From the NCBI GenBank assembly GCA_008477525.1, contig SPDT01000015.1:124001-188000 (forward strand): a stretch of DNA of 64,000 nt, in the 5' to 3' direction. Position 1 is the first letter of the stretch, and each line of letters starts with the position of its first letter. The stretch is from Hypomyces perniciosus. Its lineage: Eukaryota; Ascomycota; Sordariomycetes; Hypocreales; Hypocreaceae. The position numbers were made by a program, and so were the translations under genes. The notes under the pieces were generated by a model that saw nothing but the letters and a program-made list of their open reading frames with translations, had not been told where the DNA came from and ran no database searches. This document shows positions 12,062 through 24,508 of this stretch, in pieces.

Positions 12062-15000
12062 TTTAACTTAATTACTAAAAACTTCCACTTAATATTATCC
12101 TTTCCCTTACACCTTTTTTATTATTGCCTCTTGCATTATAAAATTTATTTTCTATACTAAATAGCATAAAGGATTTACCTTTTATAAAACTAGAATTACT
12201 AGAATAATAGATTAAATAGATAACTATTTTAACAAATTATATAACTACTATTAAAGTATAAAAGAAGATTAATCCTAATCTCCTTAAAAAGTCTAATTAC
12301 TATTTCCCTACTCCTTTACCGCCTACCTTTATATAGGCAAAAAGGAAAACAGTTAAAGATTTTAAGGAAGAAGCTAAAGTTAATAAAATTACTGCCTACT
12401 ATAATAGCTTACTAGGGAGCACTAAAACGCTATTAATGCAAATATAAAGAAAAAGAAAGTTAAAACTATAATTTAAAGGTAGATTTAAAAGACTATTAAC
12501 TTTAACCTCTATAACTTAACCTTAATTAACCTTAAAGCTAAAAATCTATAGTCAACTGCTATTAAAGTAAATTAAAATAATAACGATAATAAAGATAATA
12601 TATAAACCTAGGTATTTATTTGCTAGATTATTAAAAAGCTTAAAAACTGCCTTTCTCTTTATAAAGAGATAATTAAAAAAGAAATATATATCTTTTATTA
12701 ATAAATCCTGTGTATTACTATATATAAAAGTATAAAGCTAGAAGTATAGTATATAAATTAGTCGCGCGCCTATATATATACTATTTAATATAAGTTTCTT
12801 AAAACTATAGGAATATATTCTTAAATAGCGTTTCTAAAAGCTATTAAAGCTTACAATACTTCAAGCTTTATTTTATATTACTTACACTATATAGATACAT
12901 TAATAGAGAGCAGCAAATTAAAAGAGATCTTTACTCTTAATTAATTTGGCCGACTTTTCTTAAATAATGTAAAGAGATAATAAATAACATTTAAAGCTTA
13001 TATATAATACTTAAAAACTGCTTTAATAATGCAATATTAAATAATAATATAGGCCTTAAGCTACTAGCAAGGATTGTATTTATAGTTTAGAGAAGTATAC
13101 CTAAACGCCAATAAAATATAGTAAAGTACAAGCTGCATTTACTAAAAGGCTTTATAGGACAGGAAAGTATAAAGTTTCTCTAAAATAAACTAATAGGATT
13201 TATGTACGCCTTTAAGAAAATAAGTAGGCTACCTTGCATAAAAAGCTTATATAAAAAGGCGCAGATTTATTTACGTTAAAGAAAGAAAGCACTAGCCTAT
13301 ACTTTTAAGCAGCCTTAATTTCCCTAAACCTATTTAATAAAAAGAAAGAAAACTCTACTATATATTTAATAAATATATTAATATATATAATGCAGGGGAT
13401 ATACTTTATAGACTTTTTTAAAGCACTCTCTTTAATACCTACAGTATTATTTACTTTATAAACAATATAAATTACCTTATCCCTAGCTCTTTTATTTTAA
13501 ATATAATAGATAATTATATTAAAGTAAACGTAATTAAGTATTAAATCTTAAAGAGAGGATATCGCTTAATTAAAAATAATCTCTATAATGTATTTAAAAG
13601 AATTATATACTTTATTAAACTAATTAATATTACTATTATAAAAGGATTTTATATTAATATTATATTAGCTTTAAAGCTTTATAAAGCTAACGTTTAGCTA
13701 ATAGAATATAATAATATACTTTATATTAATATAGCCAATTTAAATATTATAGTAGTTAAAATAAAGTATAGGTATAACTTTTTATTTCTTTAATATAAAC
13801 CTTTATCTCGTTATACTGCTTTTATACTTAAATACTATATATTAAGCAGCTTAATAACCTTTTTCGTATACTTAAATATATATAATAAAGTATATACTGC
13901 AATAAAAAGAAGTAAATTAATATATAACCCTATATTACTATACTTTAACTTAAAACACTTTTAGTATTTATAATTTAAGTATTTTAACTTTAAAGCACTA
14001 AAGGCATTAATTAAAATACTCAAAATATAAAGATAAAAGGAACTAAATATATAGACTGTAAAATTTATACTTTAATATATATATTATAGGTTATTTCATA
14101 TAGACTATTTAATAAATAAGTATTAAAACCTTTCTTTAAGGTTTATTAAGATCTTTAAAACTATTTATAAAGATATAATAAAGATAACTGGCTTTTAATA
14201 CTTAAAGATAAATATACTATATAGTTATATATACACTTTTTATTAAATAAAAAATATAATATTATCTTTAATACTTTTTTTAAGTTTATAAGTATAATTA
14301 AAATGCAATAAAATATCTCTATATATTATATTAAATAAAATAATAAGAAACCTGGAATAGTAATTAAAGGTTTAATGCACTATTAGCTTTAAGCAAATAA
14401 AAAAGGAATTATCTTTAAGCTTTCCTTTTCCTATACCTATAAACTAAATAGTATATTAAAGTATATAGGTTACAAAGTAATAAATAAATAAATTAAAATA
14501 CTTAATTATACTAATCTTCTAAATAGCCTATAGCTTAAAAGCATTACAGTAGCAGTATACTTTGTTAATATAAGCCCTTTATTTATATTTAAAATAATAT
14601 TACTGATTAATAAAATAAAGTAATAATTCCGCGACTTTATACCCTTTCCTATAAAGGAGCTTTCTGCAGACCTATAGCCGGATAAAAATAGGATTTATAC
14701 TTATAGCTATTACACTTATATATTTAATAGAAACTGTAAGGCTAGCCGGAATAAAAAGAATTTAAAATTAAGATTAAGGGCCTAATTAGATATTTCATTA
14801 AATATAACGTAAATAATATATATTGTATTTAGTTACCTTATTTAGTGAAAGTAATTATTATAAAGAATATATAGTTTAATAAAAATAACTTTTTTAATAG
14901 TAAAGAGGAAATTACAGATAAGTTTACTGTAGTTTAGTTAAATAAACTATTTAAAAAAGTTAAAAAAAGTAATTAAAGTTTATATTCTTTTTAATATATA

Positions 15001-15199
15001 TTCTTACAGTAAAAAATACTTTCTTAAATAATAAAGAAATAAAGAGTTTATTTTAAAGGTAAATAAACCTCAAAGTATTAAAATTAATTTAATAACTACT
15101 TAAATTAAGCTATTAGTGCACTTAAAGGCATCTTTTAGTCTTTAAACACTAAAGGCTACCCTAGAATAGTTAACCTTTATAGATAATACTAGTATATTA
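12062..15199 (+). pseudogene. Copia-3 gag, protease, integrase (5' part of gag-pol), broken
   Basis: Colinear with Copia-2 from gag through the integrase-RT linker, with more divergence than Copia-1 shows. The protease-region stretch near 13460 and the integrase stretch near 14390-14520 (followed by the equivalent of LWP-S) can be aligned. Stops are frequent. The gene is interrupted by the LINE after 15199 and continues at 20925. Confidence 0.75.
15185..15199. repeat. LINE target-site duplication, left copy
   Basis: AATACTAGTATATTA is repeated exactly at 20910-20924. Other Copia copies have a single version here (for example 'ataatactagcgcgctaat' in Copia-4 orientation), which confirms a LINE insertion with a 15-bp duplication. 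Confidence 0.92.
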
Positions 15200-15400
15200 G
15201 ACTTCCCTCCTATAACACCAGGTCTTGGCACCTCGTGTTAACGTTTTCGCACGCAACACCACCAATACACTAACAATTCACTAAAACCTCTGCTCGCGAT
15301 AGCCTTAGAGCCCGCGAGCAGTGGCTCCTTTAACCTAGGAACGCGTACGCCTAGGAAGCTTCAGCAGGAAGCAAGGAACGTTATCCTCGCAGGGGCAGAA

Positions 15401-16660
15401 ATGGAACTCTGCTTCGACACTATCACTGCTGAGCCCGGCACTAAGCCGGGGGAAGGCCAGTATATCGAAACATACTCGAGCTCAGAGCCTAACACTGACA
15501 GCAACTGCAATTCCTTAACATCCAGTCTGCCAAGCTCTCCACTACTATCCTTCACACAACCGACCGCCGGAATCAGTGCTTTTAAAGCCCTGGAAAGTAT
15601 TAAAGCTAATAGCCGGGCCCTATTCGAGGACTTTATAGCTGTTCTCTACGCAGTCTGCAGAGTATTCGATAACGCCGTTACTTAATTTCTAGCAGGCAGA
15701 AGATATAATATCGCCATTTAGATAACCCAGGGCTTCGTTAACTACTACAGCAACAATAACATTACCGCTAAACTACAGCCTAAAGCCACTTAAAACTCTT
15801 ATACTAGTAAACTTCATACTAGCCTCCCGCCTAATATATTACACTAAACGCGCTCCTAAATATATACTGCTATTAAAGCGCATTAGACAGGAATCCCCTT
15901 AGCTGGCGTTAAGGATAACCTATAAGTCTTTATTAGGCTAGACCTGGGATTAGCAGTATAGCAATATAAAGCGTATTATATTTATATAATAGTTACAGGA
16001 ATTATTAATAAAGGACCTAAAGCAATCCCTTAAACATTACTAATAAAGACAGGATAGTCAGTAACCCCAGCTAACCAAGAGATTAAATAACAGCTCCTTA
16101 ATAAAGAGATCAAGATTAGTGCCTGTCTGGGCGCCATGAAGGTTAAAGCAGCCTAGCGATGGTTTATGTATATAGTCCTAGGCTGCCTAGAGAAAATCCT
16201 AAGTTCTCTCGACAATATAGAAGTAGACTACCTTAAAGCTGCTAAGCTAGAAGTAAGGATATAGACTGGACGAGACTTAATCAGTGTCCGGTTCCCTAAA
16301 CGACCAAGCTAAGACCAGTAAAGGAAAATAGTACTACTCTCTTTCCTTAAACTACTTAATAAGAAATTTACCCTTTTTAGCTTTAGCGGAATAGTAAGAC
16401 TAATATAGAAAACCACTCTTTTACTGCAGTGCGAGACCTGCTGGGACTTCCACCCTTAACGAGTATATTAAAGGAAACCTAAATGCCGCCTCTGCAGCGG
16501 CCCTAAGCACAAAACACAGGTCTGCCCATTGAATATTCAGTGCGCTAACTGCTTAGGGCTATATAAGGCCATACACTAACAGTGCCCGGCTAGACCTTTC
16601 CGCAGCTACAGAAAGCTAATACGTCTCTCAAACGCGAAACTATAGGAAGTTCGATGATAA
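15401..16660 (+). pseudogene. LINE ORF1, gag-like zinc-knuckle protein
   Basis: Starts at the ATG at 15401 (MELCFDTITAEP...), open for 94 codons to a stop at 15683-15685. It then continues in the same frame, with scattered stops, to three zinc-knuckle-like motifs at about 16436-16593. The middle one, CRLCSGPKHKTQVC from 16484, is a perfect CX2CX4HX4C. The next begins CANC at 16541. This arrangement is typical of the RNA-binding ORF1 product of Tad/I LINEs. An N-terminal Ser/Pro-rich low-complexity region precedes them. The stop ending the first 94 codons is probably one of the mutations. The 3' boundary is uncertain because ORF2 follows in the same frame. Confidence 0.78.
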
Positions 16661-16749
16661 GGAGCAGAGATCTCTTAACGAACCTACCCTATAGTCCCCA
16701 GGCCCCTACGTAATACAACAGCAACTAGCCCCCCTCTATTACTATATAC

Positions 16750-19700
16750 AGCAGCGGCAGAAAGGCTGTTACAGTCCTAAGTAATTAAAAAGAGGCAACG
16801 CCTAGAGATAATAACCCTTAATAACTTAAATAAATCCTAGGAAGTCTAACTAATAAAAGAAATAATAAAACCTAGAGAATATTCCAGGCCAATATTAGCA
16901 AATTAAAGCCAGTATATAATACTGCCCTCGCTCTTTACAGCTAAAAAGGGCTATAATATTATTTTAATATAAAAACTATATACAGATATTATTTAAAAAG
17001 GATACTGCTATATAATATAATATAGAGGATTCTAGACCTTCTCCTTAATAATAACTTAAGTAGACTGCAGTACCTGCCTATAAGTCTTTATATATATAAG
17101 CAGGAAAATAAAAATCTAAGCCGAATAATTATTCGCTAAGACTATTTAGGATCTCCTCTAGGTCTATATTAATAAAATTATAACTATTAACCTTTACAGA
17201 GAATACAGTATATTTAAGGCCTTTAATACTTTATTTATATAGCTAATCGCTAAGAACTGTATAGTAGCCGGGGACTTTAATGCTATTTACTCTTTATAGC
17301 AGGCAACTAGTAACTGCAATTAAGGCGCACTGGTGGCCGACTGGGCCTTTAGAACTAGCCTTTCTCTCCTTAACCCACCAAATACCCTAACTTATACACT
17401 AAGTAATACAATTAACCTAGCGTTCTTAAATATACTATTAGCAGAAGCTATACTAGAAAAACACTTACTAACCAGCTCCGACTACACTACACTAAATATT
17501 ATAATCCTGGCCTTAGCCTACTGCCTAATACTACTTAAAGGGCTAAGGGTTAAAGGGGATAATAATAGAGAACGCTTTTTAGCATTAGTTAGGGAAGGGA
17601 TCCTACTCCTCCCCCCCCTCTAACCAATAGCAGTAGCTGCAGACTAAATAGCCGAGGCGTTACTGTCTCTCCTCTGCGAATCTGCTAAGATAATAAGCCG
17701 ACTACCAGGTTAACTACCTTTTAAGCTGTGGTGGGGTCTTAAGTGCAAAGAGAGCCATTAGGCTTTTCTGACAGCTAAAAGAATAGCAGCCACGCCGCTA
17801 GACGCCTATCTCTACAACGCTTAGAAGTCCTTTAAGAAAGCAGTAAAGAATACTAAAAGAGTATACTGGCGAGATATAATCGGCATAGCTAAGGAAAGTA
17901 AAGATATCTTCTGTATAGCCCGCTAGGCTAAGCTAAGATTAATCTTTTAACTGCTGCCACTATAGATAAACGACTAGGTCTTTACCTTTTAAGAGGAGAG
18001 GGCTATAGCCTTCCGCAACGCTATGCTCGAGAGATGTATAGTAGCCGATAATATTAAGGACCTATAGACCCCAATTAACCGATAACAGCAGATCGCTCTC
18101 CCTATAACAGTCTCGCTAAAAGAAGCGGCAGCAGCTACAATATATACAGGAAATATATCCCTAAGCATTAATAATATTATAGTAGACCTTTTATGCTTCT
18201 GCTGGCTAGTAATCGGAAAATATATCCGCTCCCTTTATAAGACTTGCCTTAGAATTAGGCATTATTTACCTGCTTTTAAATTAGCTAAGGTAGTAATAAT
18301 CCTTAAGCCAAGGAAAAGAGATCTCTTATCCTTAAGGGCCTAAAGGCCAATCTCTCTCCTCTTATACCTAGGTAAAGGACTCGAACGCCTTATTGCACGA
18401 AGGATAGTATATACTGCAATTGCGCAGCAGGTACTATACGCTAAACAAGCTAGCGCCCTCCTTAAGAGATCTAGCATCGACCTAGTTATAGCCCTAGTCT
18501 ATAAAGTCGAGCTGGCTTTCTATAACAGCAAAGTAGCCACCCTAGTTACAGCCGATATCTAAAAGGCCTTTGATATAGTCCTCGCTAATAGGTTAATACT
18601 CTGACTATATAAACAGGGCTAGCCTGACTATATAGCCTAGTAGGCTCTCTCTTTTATAATAGACTGCAAAGCCTAGGTAAGACTATAAGAGATAATAACT
18701 TAACTATTTCCGCTAAGCTATGGTCTCCCTTAAAGATTACTAGTATCCCTAATTCTCTTCCTGCTTTATATAGCCCCGATATACTACTTATTCGCCGCCC
18801 CTGCCCAGCTCTATACAGCAGCAATTAAATAATCCCTTATCAGCAAGCCACAGAGGTTCGGCTATGCAGATAACGCGGCGTTCCTATTCATTGGCGATAC
18901 CCTTAACTAGACAGCAGCCCAGGCAACAGCTGCACTCTGGAAGCTCTAGCAATAAGGCAGCGATAATGCGATATCATTTAATCCTAGGAAAATAAAAGTA
19001 ATACACTTCTTAAAACGCTATACTTAAAATAACCCGCCAGTAATATATAATAATACTAAAAAAACTGCCCTTAAGAAGGGTGTAATAAAATAGCTTGGCG
19101 TTTTCCTTAACTGAAAGCTCAGCTTTAAAATACATGTTAAGGAATAGGCTATAAAAGCCTATACAGTAATGAATACGCTCCGCGGCATCTCGAACTCTAT
19201 ATAAGGGGCCGCACCACACCTTATACGCCAAGCCGTTCGCGCGTATATTGAGCCAGTACTCTGCTATAGGGCAAAAGTGTAGTATAGAGGCCTAAAGGTA
19301 TATAGAATGCAATACCTCTTTAACTATATAAGCCTAGTGCTTAGAATGGCTATATAGGCGATCCTCCTAGTATAGGAGACGACTCTTACATTAATCTTGT
19401 ATAGGGAAAGTGGGATCCCTTTAATAATATAACTCCTTAATACTTAAAAGCTCCGATTTGCAGTTAAACTACTATCGCTAAATAACCGATACCCTTTAAT
19501 TTACAGGACCTATCCTGGCTAACGCCTATACAGATAAGCTATTCTAACGCCTATAATAAGGTTACAGTAAACTATACAACTTACTAAAAGTTGCCTAAGA
19601 CTAGCCCTTTTCCCTAAATTAACTAGATCTTAAACCCTTTTCCCAGGCAATAAAGTTAAAGCTGTTAAGGAATTTAATAACTGGATAGCCACAGTAGCTC

Positions 19701-20590
19701 CCTGGGATATAGTAGTATTTATAGACGGCTTACGCTTTACTATAAAAGCTATTAGCTATAGCTTCTCTATATAGCGGGATAATAAAGAAGTCTTTATAGG
19801 ATATAGCCGACTTAGCCTAGCAGAAGTGTTTAATAGCGAGGCAGTTAAAGCCTTAGAGGGGCTTAAAGCTGCTTTAGCTAATAATAATAACTTAAGGGAT
19901 ATTACTGTCTGTCTAGACAATACAGCTGCAGTATACTATCTTAAAGGTATGCCCTTAAACTTATTATAAAAAAGTTTTTATTGAATTTCAGAGATTAAAA
20001 AGTATCTATAAAGAGAATATATATATCCGATAATGCCCTGGCCATTAAGGAATACAAGGCAATAAAGCTGCAGACTAGTTAGTAAAACTAGGCAGCGAAT
20101 AACTAGAATTAACTAACGCAATACTTATATTTACTTTCCTTTAATAAGAGGCAAAGGCAAGACTAAGAACCAGCTTTAAAAGCTAGTAGGAGGGGAATAT
20201 GCCTAATATATACTGCCTATTTGAATTAACTATTAACTTAAAATACCCTAAGGAGTTAACAATTCTATAGGGAGAACTCCATTATCTTTTAGCTGCTAGG
20301 TCCTAGTATAGGGACTTCGCGCAGTATTATAAGCGCTTTAGGCATAAAGACGCACTGATAAGCTGCAGCTGCAGCAGGAAGAAAGTATATAACTATATCT
20401 TCTATTACAGGAAGATTAGTAAAAGATAACAATAAGAACTAGCCCCCTTAATCCGCGAACCGACCTTTTATCTGCTAGGTTCCGGCTATAACCACTTTAT
20501 TTAAACAGTGCAGGCCTTTAGCTTCTTTACTAAGATATGCCCGCGCCGCTAAGAAGCCGAACTAATCTTAATATTAAACTTAATCTTTTA
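16750..20590 (+). pseudogene. LINE ORF2: endonuclease, reverse transcriptase, RNase H
   Basis: Endonuclease: VAGDFN at 17264-17281. An open 96-codon run (17333-17623) includes 'LSLLNPPNTLTYT', 'TINLAF' (usually TIDLAF) and SSDY at 17474-17485 (usually SDH). Reverse transcriptase: 'KAFDIVLANRLI' near 18566, 'LFLLYIAPIYYL' near 18758, and YADN at 18863-18874 in place of YADD. RNase H: 'VVFIDG' near 19712, 'EVFNSEAVKALEGLKAAL' near 19825, 'CLDNTAAVYYLKG' near 19911 and 'IQGNKAAD'. C-terminus: 'GDFAQYYKRFRHKDAL' then CSCSRKK. Several catalytic residues are replaced by G-to-A or C-to-T changes. The start codon is not resolved. Confidence 0.87.
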
Positions 20591-20909
20591 ATTCTTTCTT
20601 TTATTATTCTTTTATCCTGTAAGGGATTTACTTGCAGCTTGCTACTAAGTCGCCTATAAATCGATAAGGCTAGCCCCTGGGGTTGACCTCGGTTACCTGA
20701 TACACTACGCGAGATTCTCGCGTCTCTTTGACCTGCTAATGGGAGTGGAGCTGGAAGACTATACCCGCTAAGGCGATAAAATGCTATATAGGGGAGCTTG
20801 TGTGTTTATTAGTAATACTGTAGTTAAACCTAGCATAGTATGTCCTTTTGCCCTACTGGGATTGGTGGCCTTTGCTATAGGACGTTAATGGTATATTAAT
20901 CAATCAATC
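20591..20909 (+). other. LINE 3' UTR and AATC-repeat tail
   Basis: About 300 bp of GC-richer non-coding sequence ends in attaatcaatcaatca (20895-20910), a tetranucleotide repeat directly before the target duplication. A short palindromic stretch (gcgagattctcgcg, 20709-20722) lies inside it. Confidence 0.7.
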
Positions 20910-20924
20910 AATACTAGTATATTA
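20910..20924. repeat. LINE target-site duplication, right copy
   Basis: AATACTAGTATATTA, identical to 15185-15199. Copia-3 resumes directly after it. Confidence 0.92.
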
Positions 20925-23466
20925 ACAGCAAGTTCAAGTAATACTTTTATAAGTAACCTACCCCTTTCTATAAAAAAGGATATAATAGAAAAACAGCTTT
21001 ATATATTAAGGGTATATAACCTAATAAAGGAGGTTAGTCTATTAAAGTTAAAGGCAGATTAATATATAAAAGATTTGCTTATTTTTATAAAAAAAAAGTA
21101 AACCTTAAAGAAATACTAGTTAATAATCCTTTAAGCAGTAAAGCAGTAGCTAATATTTATAAAAGCTTAAAGCTTTAAAAGAAATAATGTATGAAAAGAA
21201 CTAATAAATATGTTTTAATATATAGGATTAAAATATATACTTTAAGTACTGCTTTTAAGGATAATAAGCCTAGTATATATTTAATAATTACTAGGCTTTT
21301 TAATTTTATATTATATTACCTATTACTTAATTAATAAAAGCTAATTAATAATAATTTAAAAAGTATAGAAATAATATTTATTATTTTTAATGTAATAATA
21401 AACTTTAAATCTTCCTTTTATAAAAATATAGCTTTTAATAAATTAATTATTTATTAAAAAAATTTATTAAAGCCGCTAAAAAATTAAAAAAAGTTTATTC
21501 AATATTTATTTAAAGATAGGTTTAAATAAACTATATATAATAAAATTAATTCTTTATATATAAAAAGGACCTAGTAAAGGATATTACACTTAAAAGCAAT
21601 AATAAAGTTACTATTTCTTTATTATATTTTATATAAATAATATCCTAATTATATATTATTATAATAATAAAGCTTTTTATATTAAACTGCTAAATACTTT
21701 AAAAGTAATATATAAGCTTTATAGTAAAGGAGATATATAGGAGTTTTTAAAGATTAAAATTATCTATAATTATATAAAGTATAAGATATACCTTTCCTAT
21801 AAAACCTATTTTAAAAAGATTGTAAAATAATTTAAGCTTAATAAAGGAATATAGTTTCTTATAATTTTAATATTTATTATAAAGCTTTAAAGGAGTATAT
21901 TGCAAGCTTTAAAAGTAACTATTAAAATATATTAAGAGAAAGTAGGATTAATACTTTATATAGCTATTATAATAAAGCCTAATATAGCTTATAGCGCCTT
22001 GGCTTTATTATAGTTTTTAATTACCTTTAATAAAAAGCACTTTAAAGCAATTAATTAATTAATCCACTATCTATATATATACTATTTTTTAGCTTTTTAA
22101 TATAGAGGGTAAAGAGAAATATGGGTTTTAATTACTTTAAGTAATACTTCCTTTATTAATAATATAAATATTTAGAGATTATTTTAAAGGTATTTTATAA
22201 TGCTTTTCTTAGGCCTTATTTTATAATATATAATATATTAAAATACTGTTAATATATTTATTATAAAAGCTAAGCTATTTGCCTTTACCTAAATAGTAAG
22301 AAAGGCTATAGGTTTATATTGCTTTTATTAAAAGATAATATTTAACTTTAATGTTAATTAATAGATTAATTATAATAATTACTTAATTATATATTTTATA
22401 ATTAAAAAGAGTATATAAATTAATATTTACTTGTATTATATTCATATATAAAATATATAGCTTTAATAGAAGTATTGAAAAAACTATTTATAATTTCTTA
22501 TCTTTCTATTAACTTTATACCTATTAATAAATTTATCAAAGCTTTACTATAATAGTACTATAAATACTTTAAAGCACTATTAAATTTAATAGATATATAG
22601 TTACTAAAATAAAATATATAAAAGTATAGGAAACCAGTTAATTTTAGTTTATAGGCTGCTAGCTATAAAGGTATATTTTATTATTATAATAATTATTCTT
22701 TAAAAGCTTTCTAGCCTTTATATATTTATATATAAAAAGTAATATTATTATTACTGTTTAAAGTAGCAGTTTCTTAATATATATTAAATCCTCCTCTTTT
22801 AATAAATTAAATTAAAGCTATAATACCTTTTTATATTAAGTTGCTATTTAATTATATAAGTTTATAAGTATATAAAGGAAAGATAGTATATTTATTTAAT
22901 TATTATCTTTATTTATAGTTTAAAAGAGCTAGTATATAATTAATATAAAGCTTAAATAACTATAAAGTATATAATTAAATAAAATAATATAAGTAAATTA
23001 AAGAAAAGTTTATTAAAGGGTATATTAAAAATTATTATTAAAGTAAATAGTATATTACTAAAAGTAAATAATAGAAATATACTAAAAGAAATCTTTTTTT
23101 GCTAGTAATTACTGACTTTAAATAACCTTTATAAAGAGGGGATAATAGTATAGCAGTAAAGGCAGTAGTAGTAATAGAGGTAAAAGTAAACGCAGCTATA
23201 AAAGCAGCTATAAAACTAGCTATTAAAGTAGCAGTAATAGTAATAAAGGTAAGGGCTAGGGCAGTAGTAGTATAGTATATATTAAGAGTTATATAGGCGA
23301 GAGCTGCAGTAACTGCTAAACAGATAAGGCTAAGGGTAATAGAGGCTAGACTAGCTAGTATAGGGGTAGGAGTTAAAGTAAGGGCTAATATAAAAATAAA
23401 AGCAGTAATAAGTATAGCCGCTTAGCTAGCTAAGCAATTAACGCCGCGACAAGCTACCTTTAAAGG
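20925..23466 (+). pseudogene. Copia-3 pol continuation: RT and RNase H, with a deletion
   Basis: Resumes at the base expected from Copia-2 near 7850. Around 21600 the sequence jumps from the equivalent of about 8525 to about 8960, so roughly 430 bp of the RT region is missing. The RT active box follows near 21630 ('tatataaataatatcct', YINN). RNase H equivalents run to about 22800. The last ~375 bp (23092-23466) are the antisense frame described separately. Confidence 0.7.
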
Positions 23467-24109
23467 TGTTAAAAAGGAGGGCTAAAAAGTAAAGATTTCA
23501 GTGTATTTGGGTAACCTTCCTATTCTGGCTAGACCCGGAATTAGGCCCGACGCTAGGACCGAGTCCCTGGAGGAACTTCGGTGTAAGTCAGGAAATTTCT
23601 GTTATCTTCAACGATAACAATTAAGCTAGGACCAGCTACCCCGCCTACCCTAGACTCAATACAATGGCTACAATGGCTATTGTGAAAAATCTGACTAAAA
23701 TGGTTTCCTGTTTGTATGGCCGTGAGTCGATTTGGACGATTTCCTATATAAATGAATTTTGCGGAAAATAGGAATAGGGCCACGAACCCAATTCTGCCGC
23801 CGTATTCCTATTGTCTAGTCGGAGGACTATTGTAGAAGACAAAGCTATTGTTTATATAATCACTTCTACACCAGCCGCACATCACTAGATATTCTATAGC
23901 TTTCTAGCTATTAGTTCAGTTACAATTCAATTGTTTATCTATTGTTAACCCAACTAGACTCTCAGTCATTTCCTTATTGCTGCGTTGGGTGTACCTTCCT
24001 AGAAGCTGCACTTAAATAAGGTTCAGTATAACCTTGTTATTTTAATAACAGGGTAACTATAATTATACTTTACTAATAAAGTATTTTTCTTATATAATTT
24101 CGCTATTAG
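23092..24109 (-). pseudogene. Antisense AT-hook frame in Copia-3, split by the solo LTR
   Basis: Antisense frame in two parts (23092-23466 and 24053-24109), homologous to 36420-36884. The solo LTR at 23467-24052 lies inside the codons of the AT-hook. The C-terminal end reads GYLKSVITSKKRF. The central part is longer than in Copia-4 and rich in Ala, Thr, Leu and Ile. Several stops are present. Confidence 0.5.
23467..24052 (+). repeat. Solo Gypsy-type LTR, family S, copy 1 (best preserved)
   Basis: 586 bp starting TGTTAAAAAGGAGGGC and ending TTTTAATAACA, with no internal domain attached. Homologous copies are at 25698-26275 (reverse) and 29953-30533. Flanking Copia sequence is continuous across it, and the flanks share a short G-run. 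In the uninterrupted copies the target lies in a run of six G, so the exact duplication cannot be fixed. An open frame at 23553-23783 (reverse) is a chance ORF. Confidence 0.85.
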
Positions 24110-24508
24110 TTAATAAATATATAGTATAAAGGGAATTAGTTGAAAGTGTAATATTTATAGTAGGGGCTATACTGCTATTAATATTAATAATCATAATATT
24201 AATAATTAAAGAAAAAGAGTAAAGAATAAGGCTAAAGGGTAGCGAATATATTTATTCTAGCTATTTAAGATTAATTTACCTATTTAAGGAGCTTTATTAT
24301 TTAACTTTTTATTATTATAGAGTAATATTAACTGTAGCGCTTATATTTCTTTTACCTTTATAATAAAATATTAATATATATTTATAATAAAGAGCTTTTA
24401 ATTAAATAAAGGAGGCTTTAAAAGTATAGTTAATTACTTATAATACTATAAATAGGCTAAAGTAATAGTTAATAAAGTATTAGGAATAGCTTTATTAACT
24501 AGGGGGTA
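24053..24508 (+). other. Copia-3 3' region before LTR, including polypurine tract
   Basis: Matches 10800-11266 of Copia-2. It holds the 5' end of the antisense frame, its candidate intron region, and the polypurine tract 'aactagggggtat' just before the LTR. Confidence 0.75.

Larger units (their letters stand above)
15200..20909 (+). mobile_element. Tad/I-like LINE (non-LTR retrotransposon), near full length
   Basis: A 5.7-kb element with a GC-richer 5' leader (15200-15400), a gag-like ORF1 with zinc knuckles, an apurinic-type endonuclease, reverse transcriptase, RNase H, and a C-terminal Cys-rich motif. A 3' UTR follows, with a short AATC-repeat tail instead of poly(A). It is bounded by a perfect 15-bp target duplication. 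Domain order (APE-RT-RNase H) and zinc-knuckle gag match the Tad1/I group of fungal LINEs. It is visibly less AT-rich than everything around it, so it is younger or less mutated, but coding is broken by stops. Confidence 0.92.

Noticed and set aside
15361..15555. Reverse-strand 64-aa frame over the LINE 5' end
   Set aside because: Overlaps ORF1 on the opposite strand; no motif and no start context.
19010..19231. Reverse-strand 73-aa frame
   Set aside because: Lies antisense within LINE ORF2 between RT and RNase H; chance frame.
23553..23783. Reverse-strand 76-aa frame
   Set aside because: Inside the solo LTR and not open in the two other LTR copies.
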